In this document: positions 1 to 6,905 of the stretch, one piece after another | How the letters are laid out: every line of letters starts with the position of its first letter | How positions within the stretch are numbered: the stretch's first letter is position 1 | DNA from: Bacillota bacterium | Lineage (GTDB): Bacteria; Bacillota; Clostridia; Oscillospirales; Acutalibacteraceae | Direction of reading: 5' to 3' | DNA length: 10,618 bases | NCBI GenBank assembly: GCA_023401495.1 | Contig: JAEXDU010000052.1 | Span: 1 to 10,618 of the forward strand | Program-made: the position numbers and the translations under genes | The notes under the pieces: model-generated | Seen by the model: only the letters and a program-made list of their open reading frames with translations | The model's database searches: none | Told to the model about the DNA's origin: nothing

Positions 1-729
1 GTGTCATCCGGGAAACTGGGGAGTGTAATAAGCTCTCTTCAGGAAAAGGGGATCACTGGTACTTTGGTTTTATTTTGCGGGATATGGCAGGATCGCAATG
101 AGTTGGATAAAATTCTGAATGGCTGGGATTTTATTTTAGCCTACCCGGTAGCAGGCGGAACCCTGAACCAAAACCGGTTGGAATGTGTGATTTTCGACCA
201 TATCATGCTGGAACGCCAGGAAAAGGCGCATATTTCAAACTATGATTCCTTGTTGGAGCTCCTGAAAAGCTCAGAGATAGCAATTGAATGCCCCTATGAT
301 ATGCTCGAATGGATTTGGCTTCATATGGCGATCAATGCTGCCGTTATAACGACAATCGCAAAATATGGGAAGATGGATGAAATCTCTCATTCTGCGGAAA
401 CGGCAATGAACTCACCCCGCATCTTGTCAGAAGTGGTGCGTGCTGTTCGCGAGACTGCAAACATCATTTCGTCGAGAGGGGTACAGCTGGAACATTATAA
501 AAACGAATTATTGCCCTATAAAATCCCCGCTTTTGTCGCCGGAAGAATCATGTGTCATATGTTCCGGACAAATGAGCTAACGCGCAAAATTATGCTTCTT
601 CACAGCAATATAGATGATCTTCTCTATGTCTGCAAAAATGTTTACGACTGTGGAGTGCAAAATCATATTGATGCTCCGATTTTTTATAAAAACTATAAAA
701 CGATGTGTGAAAAAATATCCTCCATGTAA
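1..729 (+). CDS. Ketopantoate reductase-like protein (ApbA/PanE family), 5'-truncated by window edge
   Basis: The frame is open from the first base to a TAA stop at 727-729, giving 242 residues. The family averages about 300 residues and begins with an NAD(P)-binding Rossmann fold carrying a GxGxxG loop. No such loop is present, so the N-terminus most likely lies left of the window; the GTG at base 1 is probably internal. Residues 20-75 fit the end of the Rossmann domain. Residues 100-240 fit the helical C-terminal domain, with a WIWLHMAIN stretch at 104-112 aligning with the WRKLAVN active-site helix of PanE. PanE reduces 2-dehydropantoate to pantoate with NADPH in the cytoplasm. Here the catalytic Lys position appears to be His108, while the following Asn (112) is kept. 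It may therefore act on another 2-oxo acid. Family assignment is fairly secure; substrate is unknown. The downstream genes lie on the other strand, so it ends its own transcription unit. Confidence 0.7.
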   Translation: MSSGKLGSVISSLQEKGITGTLVLFCGIWQDRNELDKILNGWDFILAYPVAGGTLNQNRLECVIFDHIMLERQEKAHISNYDSLLELLKSSEIAIECPYDMLEWIWLHMAINAAVITTIAKYGKMDEISHSAETAMNSPRILSEVVRAVRETANIISSRGVQLEHYKNELLPYKIPAFVAGRIMCHMFRTNELTRKIMLLHSNIDDLLYVCKNVYDCGVQNHIDAPIFYKNYKTMCEKISSM

Positions 730-738
730 AACGTGTCT

Positions 739-834
739 GGGTAAACATACTGCCTAAAGCCGTTCGGCTCGTGGTACAGAGTCTTTTGACAAAAGGAAGG
801 GGAAGAACCCAATGGTTCTTCCCCCCGTTTACCC
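739..834. repeat. 96-bp segment bounded by 8-bp inverted repeats with two inner hairpins
   Basis: GGGTAAAC at 739-746 is exactly complementary to GTTTACCC at 827-834. Enclosed are a short hairpin AGCC-GTTC-GGCT (758-769), a palindrome CTTTTG-A-CAAAAG (783-795) and an 11-bp perfect stem (799-824). If all pair in RNA, the fold is a closed outer stem with internal hairpins, like a multi-branch junction. It starts ten bases after the stop of the upstream gene. It might be a small palindromic mobile element or a structured 3' end; the sequence does not decide. Confidence 0.4.
799..824. terminator. Perfect 11-bp hairpin between convergent genes, possible bidirectional terminator
   Basis: GGGGAAGAACC (799-809) pairs perfectly with GGTTCTTCCCC (814-824) around a four-base CAAT loop. 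On the plus strand it is followed by C-rich sequence and then GTTTACCC, so there is no U-tract in that direction. Read on the minus strand it is followed by TTCCTTTTG, a modest U-rich run. Its place between convergent genes suits a terminator, but it lies about 220 bases past the GNAT stop, and the weak tracts keep the call tentative. Confidence 0.4.
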
Positions 835-1043
835 ATTTGAATGGAGATTGTTTTACGTCCTATTTTTAAGGCGGACTACAAGAGGTGCCAAGCGGATCAA
901 ATTCAATCCATTTCAGAAAAGAATCTCGAACCAATTGTATCGCTTCCGCCGGCACCAAAAAAACGGAGTGTTTTTATGGCAAGGCTTCAGCAAAGTCGGT
1001 TCTTCGCTTGAACTTCCTCGACAATAGCATGTGCAGGATACGC

Positions 1044-1337
1044 TTATTTATTTCTGGAAATTTCTGAATCCAAAAGGTCTGAGAATTCCGGATTTTTCTG
1101 GAACCAGCCCACCGCATAAGGGCAGGTGGCGATTGCTTTTTTGCCCTGCGCGCGAATCGTATCGACGGCCGCGAGCATCAGCTGCCCGGCTACGCCCTGT
1201 CCGCGCAGGGAATCGTCCACAAATGTGTGATCAATATCGACTGTGGTGGCGGAGCGATCGGGGAACGTGACCTCGGCAATCAATTTTCCGTCCGCATCCT
1301 TTGCAAAAATGCGATTGGCCTCTTTTGTGAATTCCAT
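1044..1337 (-). CDS. Small GNAT-fold N-acetyltransferase (YjdJ/NATD1-like)
   Basis: This 97-residue protein has the compact GNAT layout typical of the YjdJ/COG2388 group (about 90-100 residues). An N-terminal beta region (9-38) leads to VDDSLRGQGVAGQLM at 40-54, where RGQGVA is the acetyl-CoA pyrophosphate-binding loop (motif A). CPYAVGWFQKNPEF (72-85) follows, matching the conserved CPY...W...HPE segment of this group, although the usual His before PE is Asn82. Such proteins are predicted to transfer acetyl from acetyl-CoA; the substrate is unknown. The start is well supported: AAGGAGG lies seven bases before the ATG. It follows gatB on the same strand after 149 bases that contain a hairpin, so it may be a separate unit or read-through from gatCAB. 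Confidence 0.85.
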   Translation of the reverse strand: MEFTKEANRIFAKDADGKLIAEVTFPDRSATTVDIDHTFVDDSLRGQGVAGQLMLAAVDTIRAQGKKAIATCPYAVGWFQKNPEFSDLLDSEISRNK

Positions 1338-1390
1338 AAAACATCCTCCTTTTTCTATGAATTCCCACTTATCAGCAGAAATAAAATTTT

Positions 1391-1423
1391 GGTTTCTCCT
1401 CTGCTTACGGCGGGGGAGAAACC
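1391..1423. repeat. Intergenic hairpin repeat, copy 1 (possible gatCAB terminator)
   Basis: GGTTTCTCCTCTGC (1391-1404) pairs with 1410-1423 over 14 bp, counting two G-U pairs, around a TTACG loop. It lies between the gatB stop and the GNAT start. On the minus strand the stem is followed by AAAATTTTATTT, and on the plus strand by GATTTTTCG, so it could terminate in either direction. It shares arm sequence and orientation with copies at 4758, 6756, 8950 and 10187. Its apex is CTGC/GCGG rather than GCC/GGC. Confidence 0.6.
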
Positions 1424-1486
1424 GATTTTTCGCCTGTTTGAATAGAAGAGCAGTGTGAATCGATCAATTACGAAATCAGGCGGTGT

Positions 1487-2905
1487 TCAGCCTTGCGAAA
1501 TCAGCTCGATCAGAATGCGTTCCGCTTCCAGCGCGTCCGCACGCCCGCGGCTGGCCTTCATCACAGAGCCGAGCAGGGCTTTGAGCGCCTTTTCCTTGCC
1601 GGCACGGTAATCCGCCACCGCATTGGGATTCGCGGCCACAGCGTCCTCACAGAACTTTTTCAGGTCGCCGGTGTCCACGCCGCTCAAATCGCTCTCACTC
1701 AGGAACTCCGTGGCGGACTTGCCGCTGTCGAGCATCTTATCCAGCGTGGATTTGAGCAGGTTCATGCGGATTTTACCGCTGTCGAGCAGAAGCACCAGGT
1801 CTTTCAGGTAAGAAGCGGGGATCGAAACCTCAAACTTCTCTTTGGCGTCGTCGTTTTCCATCCGGCGGAAAATCTGGCCGATGATGCAGTTTGCAACCGT
1901 TTTGGGGTTGGCGACACCGTCGCTGGCCGCTTCAAAAAATTCCGCGATCGCACGGGATTTGGTGAGCTGCAGCGCATCGGCCTCCGGCAGCCCGAACTGG
2001 CTGATATAGCGCTCGCGCTTGACCTCCGGCAGCTCCGGCAGAGCGCGGCGGATTGCGTTCACCTCTTCGTCCGTCACGTGAATGTTCACGAGATCGGGAT
2101 CGCGGAAGTAACGGTAGTCGTCGGCGTCCTCCTTGTTTCTCATGCTGGAGGTCGTGCCGTCCGATTCGTTGTAGCGCAGGGTTTCCTGCGTGATTCTTCC
2201 GCCGTTTTCCAGCACGTCGATCTGGCGGGTGTATTCGTAGTCGATCGCCTTGGTCATAAAGGTAATCGAGTTCATGTTTTTGATTTCGGTGCGGGTGCCG
2301 TATTCTTCGCTGCCCATCGGGCGGACGGAGATGTTGACGTCACACCGCATGGAGCCCTCCTGCATTTTGCAGTCGGAAATGCCGATGAATTTCATCGCGA
2401 GCTGTAATTTTTCCACATACTCGCGCACCTCGTCGCTGCTGCGGAAATCCGGCTCGGTCACGATCTCGATCAGCGGAACGCCGCCGCGGTTGTAGTCCAC
2501 ATAGGTATTGCCGCCCTGATGAACCAGCTTGCCCGCATCCTCTTCAATATGGATCCTGTTGATGCGGATTCTGCGCCCGTTCGAAAGATCGATATGTCCG
2601 TTTTTGCAAAGCGGCATATCGAACTGCGAAATCTGATAGGCCTTGGGCAGATCGGGATAGCAGTAGTTTTTGCGGTCCATTTTCGAAATATTCGAAATTT
2701 CGCAGTTGGTGGCAAGGCCCGCCATAATGGCGTACTCCACCACTTTTTTATTCAGCTTCGGCAGTGTTCCGGGGAACCCGACGCACACCGGGCAGCAGTG
2801 GGTGTTCGGTTCGCCGCCGAATTCCGTGGAGCAGCTGCAGAAAATTTTTGTTTTGGTGGAAAGCTCCACGTGGGTTTCAAGACCCGATACCAATTCGTAT
2901 TTCAT
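1487..2905 (-). CDS. gatB: Asp-tRNA(Asn)/Glu-tRNA(Gln) amidotransferase subunit B
   Basis: GatB is the tRNA-binding kinase subunit of the cytoplasmic GatCAB complex. It phosphorylates the side chain of mischarged Glu-tRNA(Gln) or Asp-tRNA(Asn) with ATP so that ammonia from GatA can amidate it. The 472-residue length is normal for the family (about 475). The N-terminal signature YELVSGLETHVEL (3-15) is present, followed by a Cys-rich zinc-site region with C23, C25, C37, C38 and C41. The catalytic cradle core continues with RNNYC-like RKNYCYPDLPKAYQISQ and GSMRCDVNIS. The C-terminal YqeY-like tail carries the conserved YRAGKEKALKALLGSVMKASRGRAD. The ATG overlaps the gatA stop in TAATG, indicating translational coupling, and a GGGGGTG sits just upstream inside gatA. 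It is the last gene of the gatCAB operon. Identity is very secure. Confidence 0.98.
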   Translation of the reverse strand: MKYELVSGLETHVELSTKTKIFCSCSTEFGGEPNTHCCPVCVGFPGTLPKLNKKVVEYAIMAGLATNCEISNISKMDRKNYCYPDLPKAYQISQFDMPLCKNGHIDLSNGRRIRINRIHIEEDAGKLVHQGGNTYVDYNRGGVPLIEIVTEPDFRSSDEVREYVEKLQLAMKFIGISDCKMQEGSMRCDVNISVRPMGSEEYGTRTEIKNMNSITFMTKAIDYEYTRQIDVLENGGRITQETLRYNESDGTTSSMRNKEDADDYRYFRDPDLVNIHVTDEEVNAIRRALPELPEVKRERYISQFGLPEADALQLTKSRAIAEFFEAASDGVANPKTVANCIIGQIFRRMENDDAKEKFEVSIPASYLKDLVLLLDSGKIRMNLLKSTLDKMLDSGKSATEFLSESDLSGVDTGDLKKFCEDAVAANPNAVADYRAGKEKALKALLGSVMKASRGRADALEAERILIELISQG

Positions 2906-4368
2906 TATCGCACCCCCATTTTCGCCGCGCGGAACACCGTTTCTCTGGTCGCCTGCTCAAACTGGTAAGCGGCGTTGAGAAGCGTTGCCTCGCAGAAGGA
3001 ATTCCCGATCAGCTGCAGGCCGATGGGCAGGCCCTTCTGGTCAAATCCGCAGGGGAGAGAGAGGGCCGGAATGCCTGCGATATTGATCGGCACCGTGCAG
3101 ATATCCGTCAGGTACGTTTCCACCGTGTTCTGGGCAGCCTTGCCGCGCTCGAAAGAGGTCATCGGTACGGTAGGGGCCGCGATCACATCGCAGCGCTCAA
3201 ACGCGGACTGGAATGCCTGCACCAGCATCCCGCGCAGGCTCTGCGCCTTTTTGTAATAGGCGTCGTAGTAACCGGCGCTGAGCACATATGTGCCAAGCAG
3301 AATGCGGCGCTTGACTTCTTTGCCGAAGCCCTCGCTGCGCGTTTTGGCGATCATTTCATTGACGTCGCTGTAGTTTTTCGCTTTGTAGCCGTAGCGGATG
3401 CCGTCAAAGCGGCCAAGGTTCGAAGAAGCCTCCGCGCAGCTCAGAATGTAATACACCGGCAGGGCGTAAGAGAGCTGGGGCAGGTCAACCTCCACCAGTT
3501 CTGCGCCAAGCTCGCGGTAAACCTGCATGGAGCGCTCCACGGCCTCGCGCACTTCGTCGCGAACACCATCAAAATACTGTTTGGCAAAGCCGATCCGCAT
3601 GCCCTTGATGTCTTTTTTGAGGGTGTCGAAGGCCAATTCGCGCGCGCCGCGCGAGGTGGAATCCCTCGGGTCCTGTTTTGCCAGAGCATCGTAAACCAGA
3701 GCCGTATCTTCCACGTTGGTAGCGATGGGGCCTACCTGGTCAAAGCTGGAGGCATAGGCGACCACGCCGTAACGCGAAACCGCGCCGTAGGTGGGTTTTA
3801 AACCGACGATGCCGCAGAAGCTGGCCGGCTGGCGGATCGATCCGCCGGTGTCGGTGCCAAGGCCGTAAACCGCCAGATTTCCGGCAACGGCGCTGGCCAC
3901 GCCGCCGGAGCTGCCGCCCGCTACGTGAGCGGTGTTGTGGGGGTTCCACGCGCCGCCGTAAATCGAGGTTTCATTTGAGGAGCCCATGGCGAATTCATCC
4001 ATGTTGGTTTTGCCGAGAAGCACGGCGCCCCTGCTACGGAGCAGCTCCCATACGGTGGCGTCGAATACCGGGCGGTAGCCCTCCAGAATTTTGGAGCCGC
4101 AGGTGGTTTCGATTCCCGTGGTGGAGATGTTGTCCTTCAGCGTCATCGGAATTCCTTCGAGGATATCCAGCGTTTCGCCGCGGGCGATTTTTGCGTCAAC
4201 CTCCTGCGCGGCCGCAAGCGCGGTTTCCGGTGTAAAGTGAACATAGGCATTGAGGGCGGGATTGTCCGCTTCAATTGCCCCGATATAGGTTTTGGTCAGC
4301 TCCTCGCAGGAGAATTCTTTCTTCTGCAGGGAATCATGCAGCTTTTTGATTTTTCCGTAATCTTCCAT
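2905..4368 (-). CDS. gatA: Asp-tRNA(Asn)/Glu-tRNA(Gln) amidotransferase subunit A (glutaminase)
   Basis: GatA hydrolyses glutamine and channels the ammonia to GatB for amidation of mischarged tRNA. It belongs to the amidase-signature family, and its 487 residues are the usual length. The Ser-cisSer-Lys triad is visible: Lys78 in TLKDN, Ser153 in GGSSGGVASAVAG, and the nucleophile Ser177 in GTDTGGSIRQPASFCG. These positions lie within one residue of those known for Staphylococcus GatA. KPTYGAVSRYG (191-201) and the C-terminal APTVPMTSF and NIAGIPALSLPCG segments are also typical. It starts 14 bases after the gatC stop and overlaps gatB by one base, consistent with one polycistronic message. 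The ribosome binding site is weak (AAGGCGGGTG), so coupling to gatC may matter. Identity is very secure. Confidence 0.98.
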   Translation of the reverse strand: MEDYGKIKKLHDSLQKKEFSCEELTKTYIGAIEADNPALNAYVHFTPETALAAAQEVDAKIARGETLDILEGIPMTLKDNISTTGIETTCGSKILEGYRPVFDATVWELLRSRGAVLLGKTNMDEFAMGSSNETSIYGGAWNPHNTAHVAGGSSGGVASAVAGNLAVYGLGTDTGGSIRQPASFCGIVGLKPTYGAVSRYGVVAYASSFDQVGPIATNVEDTALVYDALAKQDPRDSTSRGARELAFDTLKKDIKGMRIGFAKQYFDGVRDEVREAVERSMQVYRELGAELVEVDLPQLSYALPVYYILSCAEASSNLGRFDGIRYGYKAKNYSDVNEMIAKTRSEGFGKEVKRRILLGTYVLSAGYYDAYYKKAQSLRGMLVQAFQSAFERCDVIAAPTVPMTSFERGKAAQNTVETYLTDICTVPINIAGIPALSLPCGFDQKGLPIGLQLIGNSFCEATLLNAAYQFEQATRETVFRAAKMGVR

Positions 4369-4382
4369 TCAGTACACCCGCC

Positions 4383-4661
4383 TTATCCTCTTTTTTTCAC
4401 CAGGAAGTAACCGTCCTCCTGGCTTTCCGCGTTGCGCAGAATTTCCTCAGAGGGAAGAGACGGCTCAACGACATCCTCACGGAAAACATTTTCCAGATGA
4501 TTGATATGATCAAAGTCGGAGGATTCCACCGTGGCCTGATTGATCGTATTGGCGAAATTGATGATTTCGTCCATATCTTTCGTAAAGGCCTCCAACTCAT
4601 CCTCGCGGATTTGGAGCTTGGAAAGCCGCGCAATTTTTAATACATCCTCATGTGTGACCAT
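4383..4661 (-). CDS. gatC: Asp-tRNA(Asn)/Glu-tRNA(Gln) amidotransferase subunit C
   Basis: GatC is the small subunit that wraps around the GatA-GatB interface and stabilises the complex. With the start chosen here it has 92 residues, close to the usual 95. VTHEDVLKIARLSKLQI at the N-terminus and the C-terminal ENVFREDVVEPSLPSEEILRNA plus the AESQEDGYFLVKK stretch are hallmark GatC sequence. An upstream in-frame GTG at 4682 would add seven residues (MTRRRFR). That codon sits against the AAGGAGG ribosome binding site, which lies nine bases before the ATG at 4661, so the ATG is the real start. It is the first gene of gatCAB, 173 bases after the aspS stop. That gap holds a hairpin and an AT-rich stretch (about 4727-4757) that may contain a promoter, but I could not identify clear hexamers. 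Confidence 0.96.
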   Translation of the reverse strand: MVTHEDVLKIARLSKLQIREDELEAFTKDMDEIINFANTINQATVESSDFDHINHLENVFREDVVEPSLPSEEILRNAESQEDGYFLVKKRG

Positions 4662-4670
4662 GCGGAAACG

Positions 4671-4677
4671 CCTCCTT
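4671..4677 (-). promoter_or_regulatory. Ribosome binding site that decides the gatC start
   Basis: Read on the minus strand this is AAGGAGG, a full match to the 16S anti-Shine-Dalgarno, nine bases before the ATG at 4661. It overlaps the codons just after the alternative GTG start at 4682, which argues against that longer form. Confidence 0.85.
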
Positions 4678-4757
4678 GTCACTTTCTGTCTTTCTCTTCT
4701 GCATACAGTGGAAAGAAAGAGAATTCCTATACTAAATACAAAATATAAAAAGCAGTT

Positions 4758-4792
4758 GGTTTCTTTCCCCGCCTGCGGCGAGGAAAGAAACC
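4758..4792. repeat. Intergenic hairpin repeat, copy 2 (possible aspS terminator)
   Basis: GGTTTCTTTCCCCGCC (4758-4773) pairs with 4777-4792 over 16 positions with one C-A mismatch, around a TGC loop. It lies between the aspS stop and the gatC start. Read on the minus strand, the stem is followed by AACTGCTTTTTATATTTT, so a U-rich run begins about five bases after the stem. That is compatible with partial termination after aspS. It is the most regular member of the five-copy family. Confidence 0.65.
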
Positions 4793-4834
4793 GCCACGTT
4801 CGTATCAGGTCGCTTTTCGGTGAATTGCTGATGC

Positions 4835-6583
4835 TTATCTGATTTTAATATGAACCTCGCGAAGCTGCTGTTCGGTCACTTCGGTCGGCGCACCGAGCAA
4901 CAGATCCTGCGCGTTGCTGTTCATGGGGAACGGGATGACCTCGCGGATATTCTGCTGCTCGGTCAGCAGCATCACCATGCGATCCACTCCGGGAGCCATG
5001 CCGGCGTGCGGCGGGGCGCCATAGTGGAACGCGTTGTACAGCGAAGCAAATTTCTCGCGGATATCCTCTTCGGTATAGCCGGCGATCTCAAACGCCTTTA
5101 CCATGATCTCGGGGTCGTGGTTGCGCACCGCGCCGGACGAAAGCTCTACGCCGTTGCAAACAATGTCGTACTGGTAGGCGAGAATCTCTTCGGGATTCTT
5201 GGTCTGCAGCGCCTCAAGACCGCCCTGGGGCATGGAGAAGGGGTTGTGCGTAAAGATATATTTTCCGGTTTCCTCATCGATTTCATACATGGGGAAGTCG
5301 ACGATAAAGCACATCTCAAAGCGGGATTCATCGATCAGGTTGAGACGTCTGCCAAGCTCGGTGCGGATTTGTCCGGCCAGCTTTGCAGCAGCGTCGCGTT
5401 CGTCTGCGATGAAGAAGATCACATCGCCGGGAATCAGGCCCGCGCGGGAAATCAGCTCCTCACGCTTGTCGTCCGGCAGGAATTTATTGATCGGGCCCTT
5501 GTATTCGCCCTCGCTCGTCACACTGATATAGCCGAGGCCCTTCATGCCGATTTCGGTAGCGAATTTCAGCATGTTTTCAAAGAAGCTCTTCGGCTGAGCG
5601 GTGCAGCCCGGCACGCGGATAGCGCGGATCGTTTTGTTCTTGAAGGGCGCAAAGGTCGTGTTGTCAAAAATGTCGGAAATGTCGATGATCTCAAGCGGGT
5701 TTCTCAGATCAGGCTTATCCGTACCGTATTTCAGCATGGATTCCTGATAGGGAATGCGCACATACGGGGCCTTCGAAACCTCTTTGTTCGAGAATTTCGC
5801 AAATACCTCGGAAAGCACCTCTTGTGCAACGGAGAAAACATCCTCCTGCGTGGCGAAAGCAAGCTCGAAATCCAATTGATAGAACTCACCGGGGGAACGG
5901 TCGGCCCTCGCGTCCTCATCGCGGAAGCAGGGAGCGATCTGAAAATACCGGTCAAAGCCCGAAACCATCAGCAGCTGCTTGAAAATCTGCGGGGCCTGCG
6001 GCAGCGCGTAAAATTTGCCGTGATGCTTGCGGCTGGGGATCAGATAGTCACGCGCGCCCTCAGGGGAAGAGGTGGAGAGAATGGGTGTCTGAATCTCCAG
6101 AAAGCCCATCTCGGTCATTTTCTGGCGCAGAAAGGAAATCACCTGCGAGCGAAGCACGATATTATTGTGAACCTCCGGGTTTCGCAGGTCCAAAAAGCGG
6201 TATTTCAGCCGAACGTCTTCCTTGGTATCTGTGGAATTGGGAACCTCAAAGGGGAGAGGCTTTGTCACCTTGCCAAGCACAGTCAGAGTGTCCGCCTTGA
6301 TTTCCACCGTACCGGTCGCCAGCTTGGGGTTAACGGTGTCCGCATCGCGCAGGGTCACCTTTCCCTCAACGCTGATGGTGCATTCACGCACCACGTCCTG
6401 CAGCATGGCTTCGTCGTGTACAACAACCTGCACCACGCCGTAATGATCCCGCAAATCCAGAAACTGCACACCGCCGTGGTCGCGGATATTCTCCACCCAG
6501 CCTGCCACGCGGATCGTCTGGTCAATATCGGTTTCACTCACCCGGCCGCACAGGCGGGTGTGATATTTGTTAGCGCAAATCAT
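4835..6583 (-). CDS. aspS: Aspartyl-tRNA synthetase, probably non-discriminating (Asp/Asn)
   Basis: This class II synthetase joins aspartate to tRNA(Asp) using ATP in the cytoplasm. Its 582 residues are normal for the bacterial type. An N-terminal OB-fold anticodon-binding domain (about 1-105) is followed by the catalytic core. That core has RYRFLDLR-like KYRFLDLRNPEV (128-138), motif 2 FRDEDARADRSPGEFYQLD (220-238), the bacterial GAD insert (about 280-420) and motif 3 GVDRMVML (532-539). The anticodon-domain segment reads RDHGG (34-38). His36 sits where Asp-only enzymes such as E. coli AspRS have Leu, and the position of the discriminating Lys (E. coli K85) appears to be Asp82. This matches enzymes that also charge tRNA(Asn), and fits the adjacent gatCAB. 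The ATG at 6583 follows AAAGGATT; a promoter lies about 50 bases upstream. No T-box leader is visible. AspRS identity is certain; dual specificity is inferred. Confidence 0.97.
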   Translation of the reverse strand: MICANKYHTRLCGRVSETDIDQTIRVAGWVENIRDHGGVQFLDLRDHYGVVQVVVHDEAMLQDVVRECTISVEGKVTLRDADTVNPKLATGTVEIKADTLTVLGKVTKPLPFEVPNSTDTKEDVRLKYRFLDLRNPEVHNNIVLRSQVISFLRQKMTEMGFLEIQTPILSTSSPEGARDYLIPSRKHHGKFYALPQAPQIFKQLLMVSGFDRYFQIAPCFRDEDARADRSPGEFYQLDFELAFATQEDVFSVAQEVLSEVFAKFSNKEVSKAPYVRIPYQESMLKYGTDKPDLRNPLEIIDISDIFDNTTFAPFKNKTIRAIRVPGCTAQPKSFFENMLKFATEIGMKGLGYISVTSEGEYKGPINKFLPDDKREELISRAGLIPGDVIFFIADERDAAAKLAGQIRTELGRRLNLIDESRFEMCFIVDFPMYEIDEETGKYIFTHNPFSMPQGGLEALQTKNPEEILAYQYDIVCNGVELSSGAVRNHDPEIMVKAFEIAGYTEEDIREKFASLYNAFHYGAPPHAGMAPGVDRMVMLLTEQQNIREVIPFPMNSNAQDLLLGAPTEVTEQQLREVHIKIR

Positions 6584-6634
6584 ATCTCAATTAATCCTTT
6601 CGTCTGCTCAGATTTCTGAAAACAATTACAGATA

Positions 6635-6663
6635 ATTATACCATCAAACGCAGGGGGTTTCAA
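6635..6663 (-). promoter_or_regulatory. Sigma-A type promoter for aspS
   Basis: Read on the minus strand: TTGAAA (-35, 6663-6658), a 17-base spacer, then TATAAT (-10, 6640-6635), preceded by TGG, which makes it an extended -10. The expected transcript start is near 6628, leaving a leader of about 45 bases before the aspS ATG. Such a short leader has no room for a T-box. Confidence 0.8.
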
Positions 6664-6755
6664 CAAAAGCCGCACAGATTTTGCATAAAAACCTTCCATT
6701 TCCCGCAAAATTCGCTGGTATTTGGTATTTTAATAGAATACGATCTGAAAAAGAT

Positions 6756-6790
6756 GTTGGTTTATTCGCCGCCGAAGGCAGGGAACCAAC
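6756..6790. repeat. Intergenic hairpin repeat, copy 3 (imperfect)
   Basis: GTTGGTT (6756-6762) pairs perfectly with AACCAAC (6784-6790). An internal loop leads to an apical stem, CC plus GCC against GGC plus GG, around a GAA loop (6774-6776). On the minus strand the stem is followed by ATCTTTTTC, the same spacing to a U-run as copy 2. It lies downstream of the IclR-family gene and upstream of the aspS promoter. Confidence 0.5.
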
Positions 6791-6843
6791 CGTCATTTTC
6801 CCGCAAAGCGGCTTTTGCGATGATAGGATGAGAAAAAGTCTTT

Positions 6844-6872
6844 CCCGCATATTTCCCAAAAATCCATGCGGG
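6844..6872 (-). terminator. Probable terminator of the IclR-family gene
   Basis: CCCGCAT (6844-6850) and ATGCGGG (6866-6872) form a perfect 7-bp GC-rich stem with a 15-base loop. On the minus strand it is followed within five bases by CTTTTTC. It lies 34 bases past the regulator stop. The long loop makes it less than ideal; the hairpin at 6756-6790 is an alternative. Confidence 0.4.
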
Positions 6873-6905
6873 CCCAAAAACGCGCGTCCGTTCTCAGGCC
6901 GGGAA

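Larger units (their letters stand above)
730..1043. other. Gene-free 314-base gap with nested inverted repeats
   Basis: No credible gene was found. Short plus-strand open frames here lack ribosome binding sites and recognisable motifs. The left third (739-834) contains nested inverted repeats, listed separately. On the minus strand, 869-973 is a 35-codon open frame ending in TAA at 866-868. It reads like plausible protein but has no start codon and no recognised family; it could be a relic of a decayed gene. The gap separates the convergent ketopantoate-reductase-like gene (+) from the GNAT gene (-). Confidence 0.5.
6584..6905. other. Intergenic region between aspS and the IclR regulator
   Basis: This 322-base gap lies between two minus-strand genes and holds no credible gene. 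It contains the aspS promoter (6635-6663), the third hairpin repeat (6756-6790) and a terminator-like stem past the regulator stop (6844-6872). A further palindrome CCGGGAA-TTAC-TTCCCGG (6899-6916) straddles the regulator's stop codon. I looked for the T-box antiterminator core common upstream of Firmicute synthetase genes and did not find it. Confidence 0.6.

Noticed and set aside
812..1027. Short plus-strand open frame in the gene-free gap
   Set aside because: It begins inside the 799-824 hairpin, has no usable ribosome binding site, and its basic, motif-free translation is not protein-like.
2764..3801. 345-codon plus-strand open frame opposite gatB/gatA
   Set aside because: It spans the junction of two certain genes on the other strand and its composition is that of an antisense shadow.
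4662..4682. Upstream GTG start adding seven residues to GatC
   Set aside because: The GTG abuts the AAGGAGG that serves the ATG at 4661, and MTRRRFR is not a normal GatC N-terminus.
4850..6619. 589-codon plus-strand open frame antisense to aspS
   Set aside because: It lies almost wholly over aspS, whose identity is certain. The translation shows no family motif, and GC-rich third positions on the coding strand readily open antisense frames.
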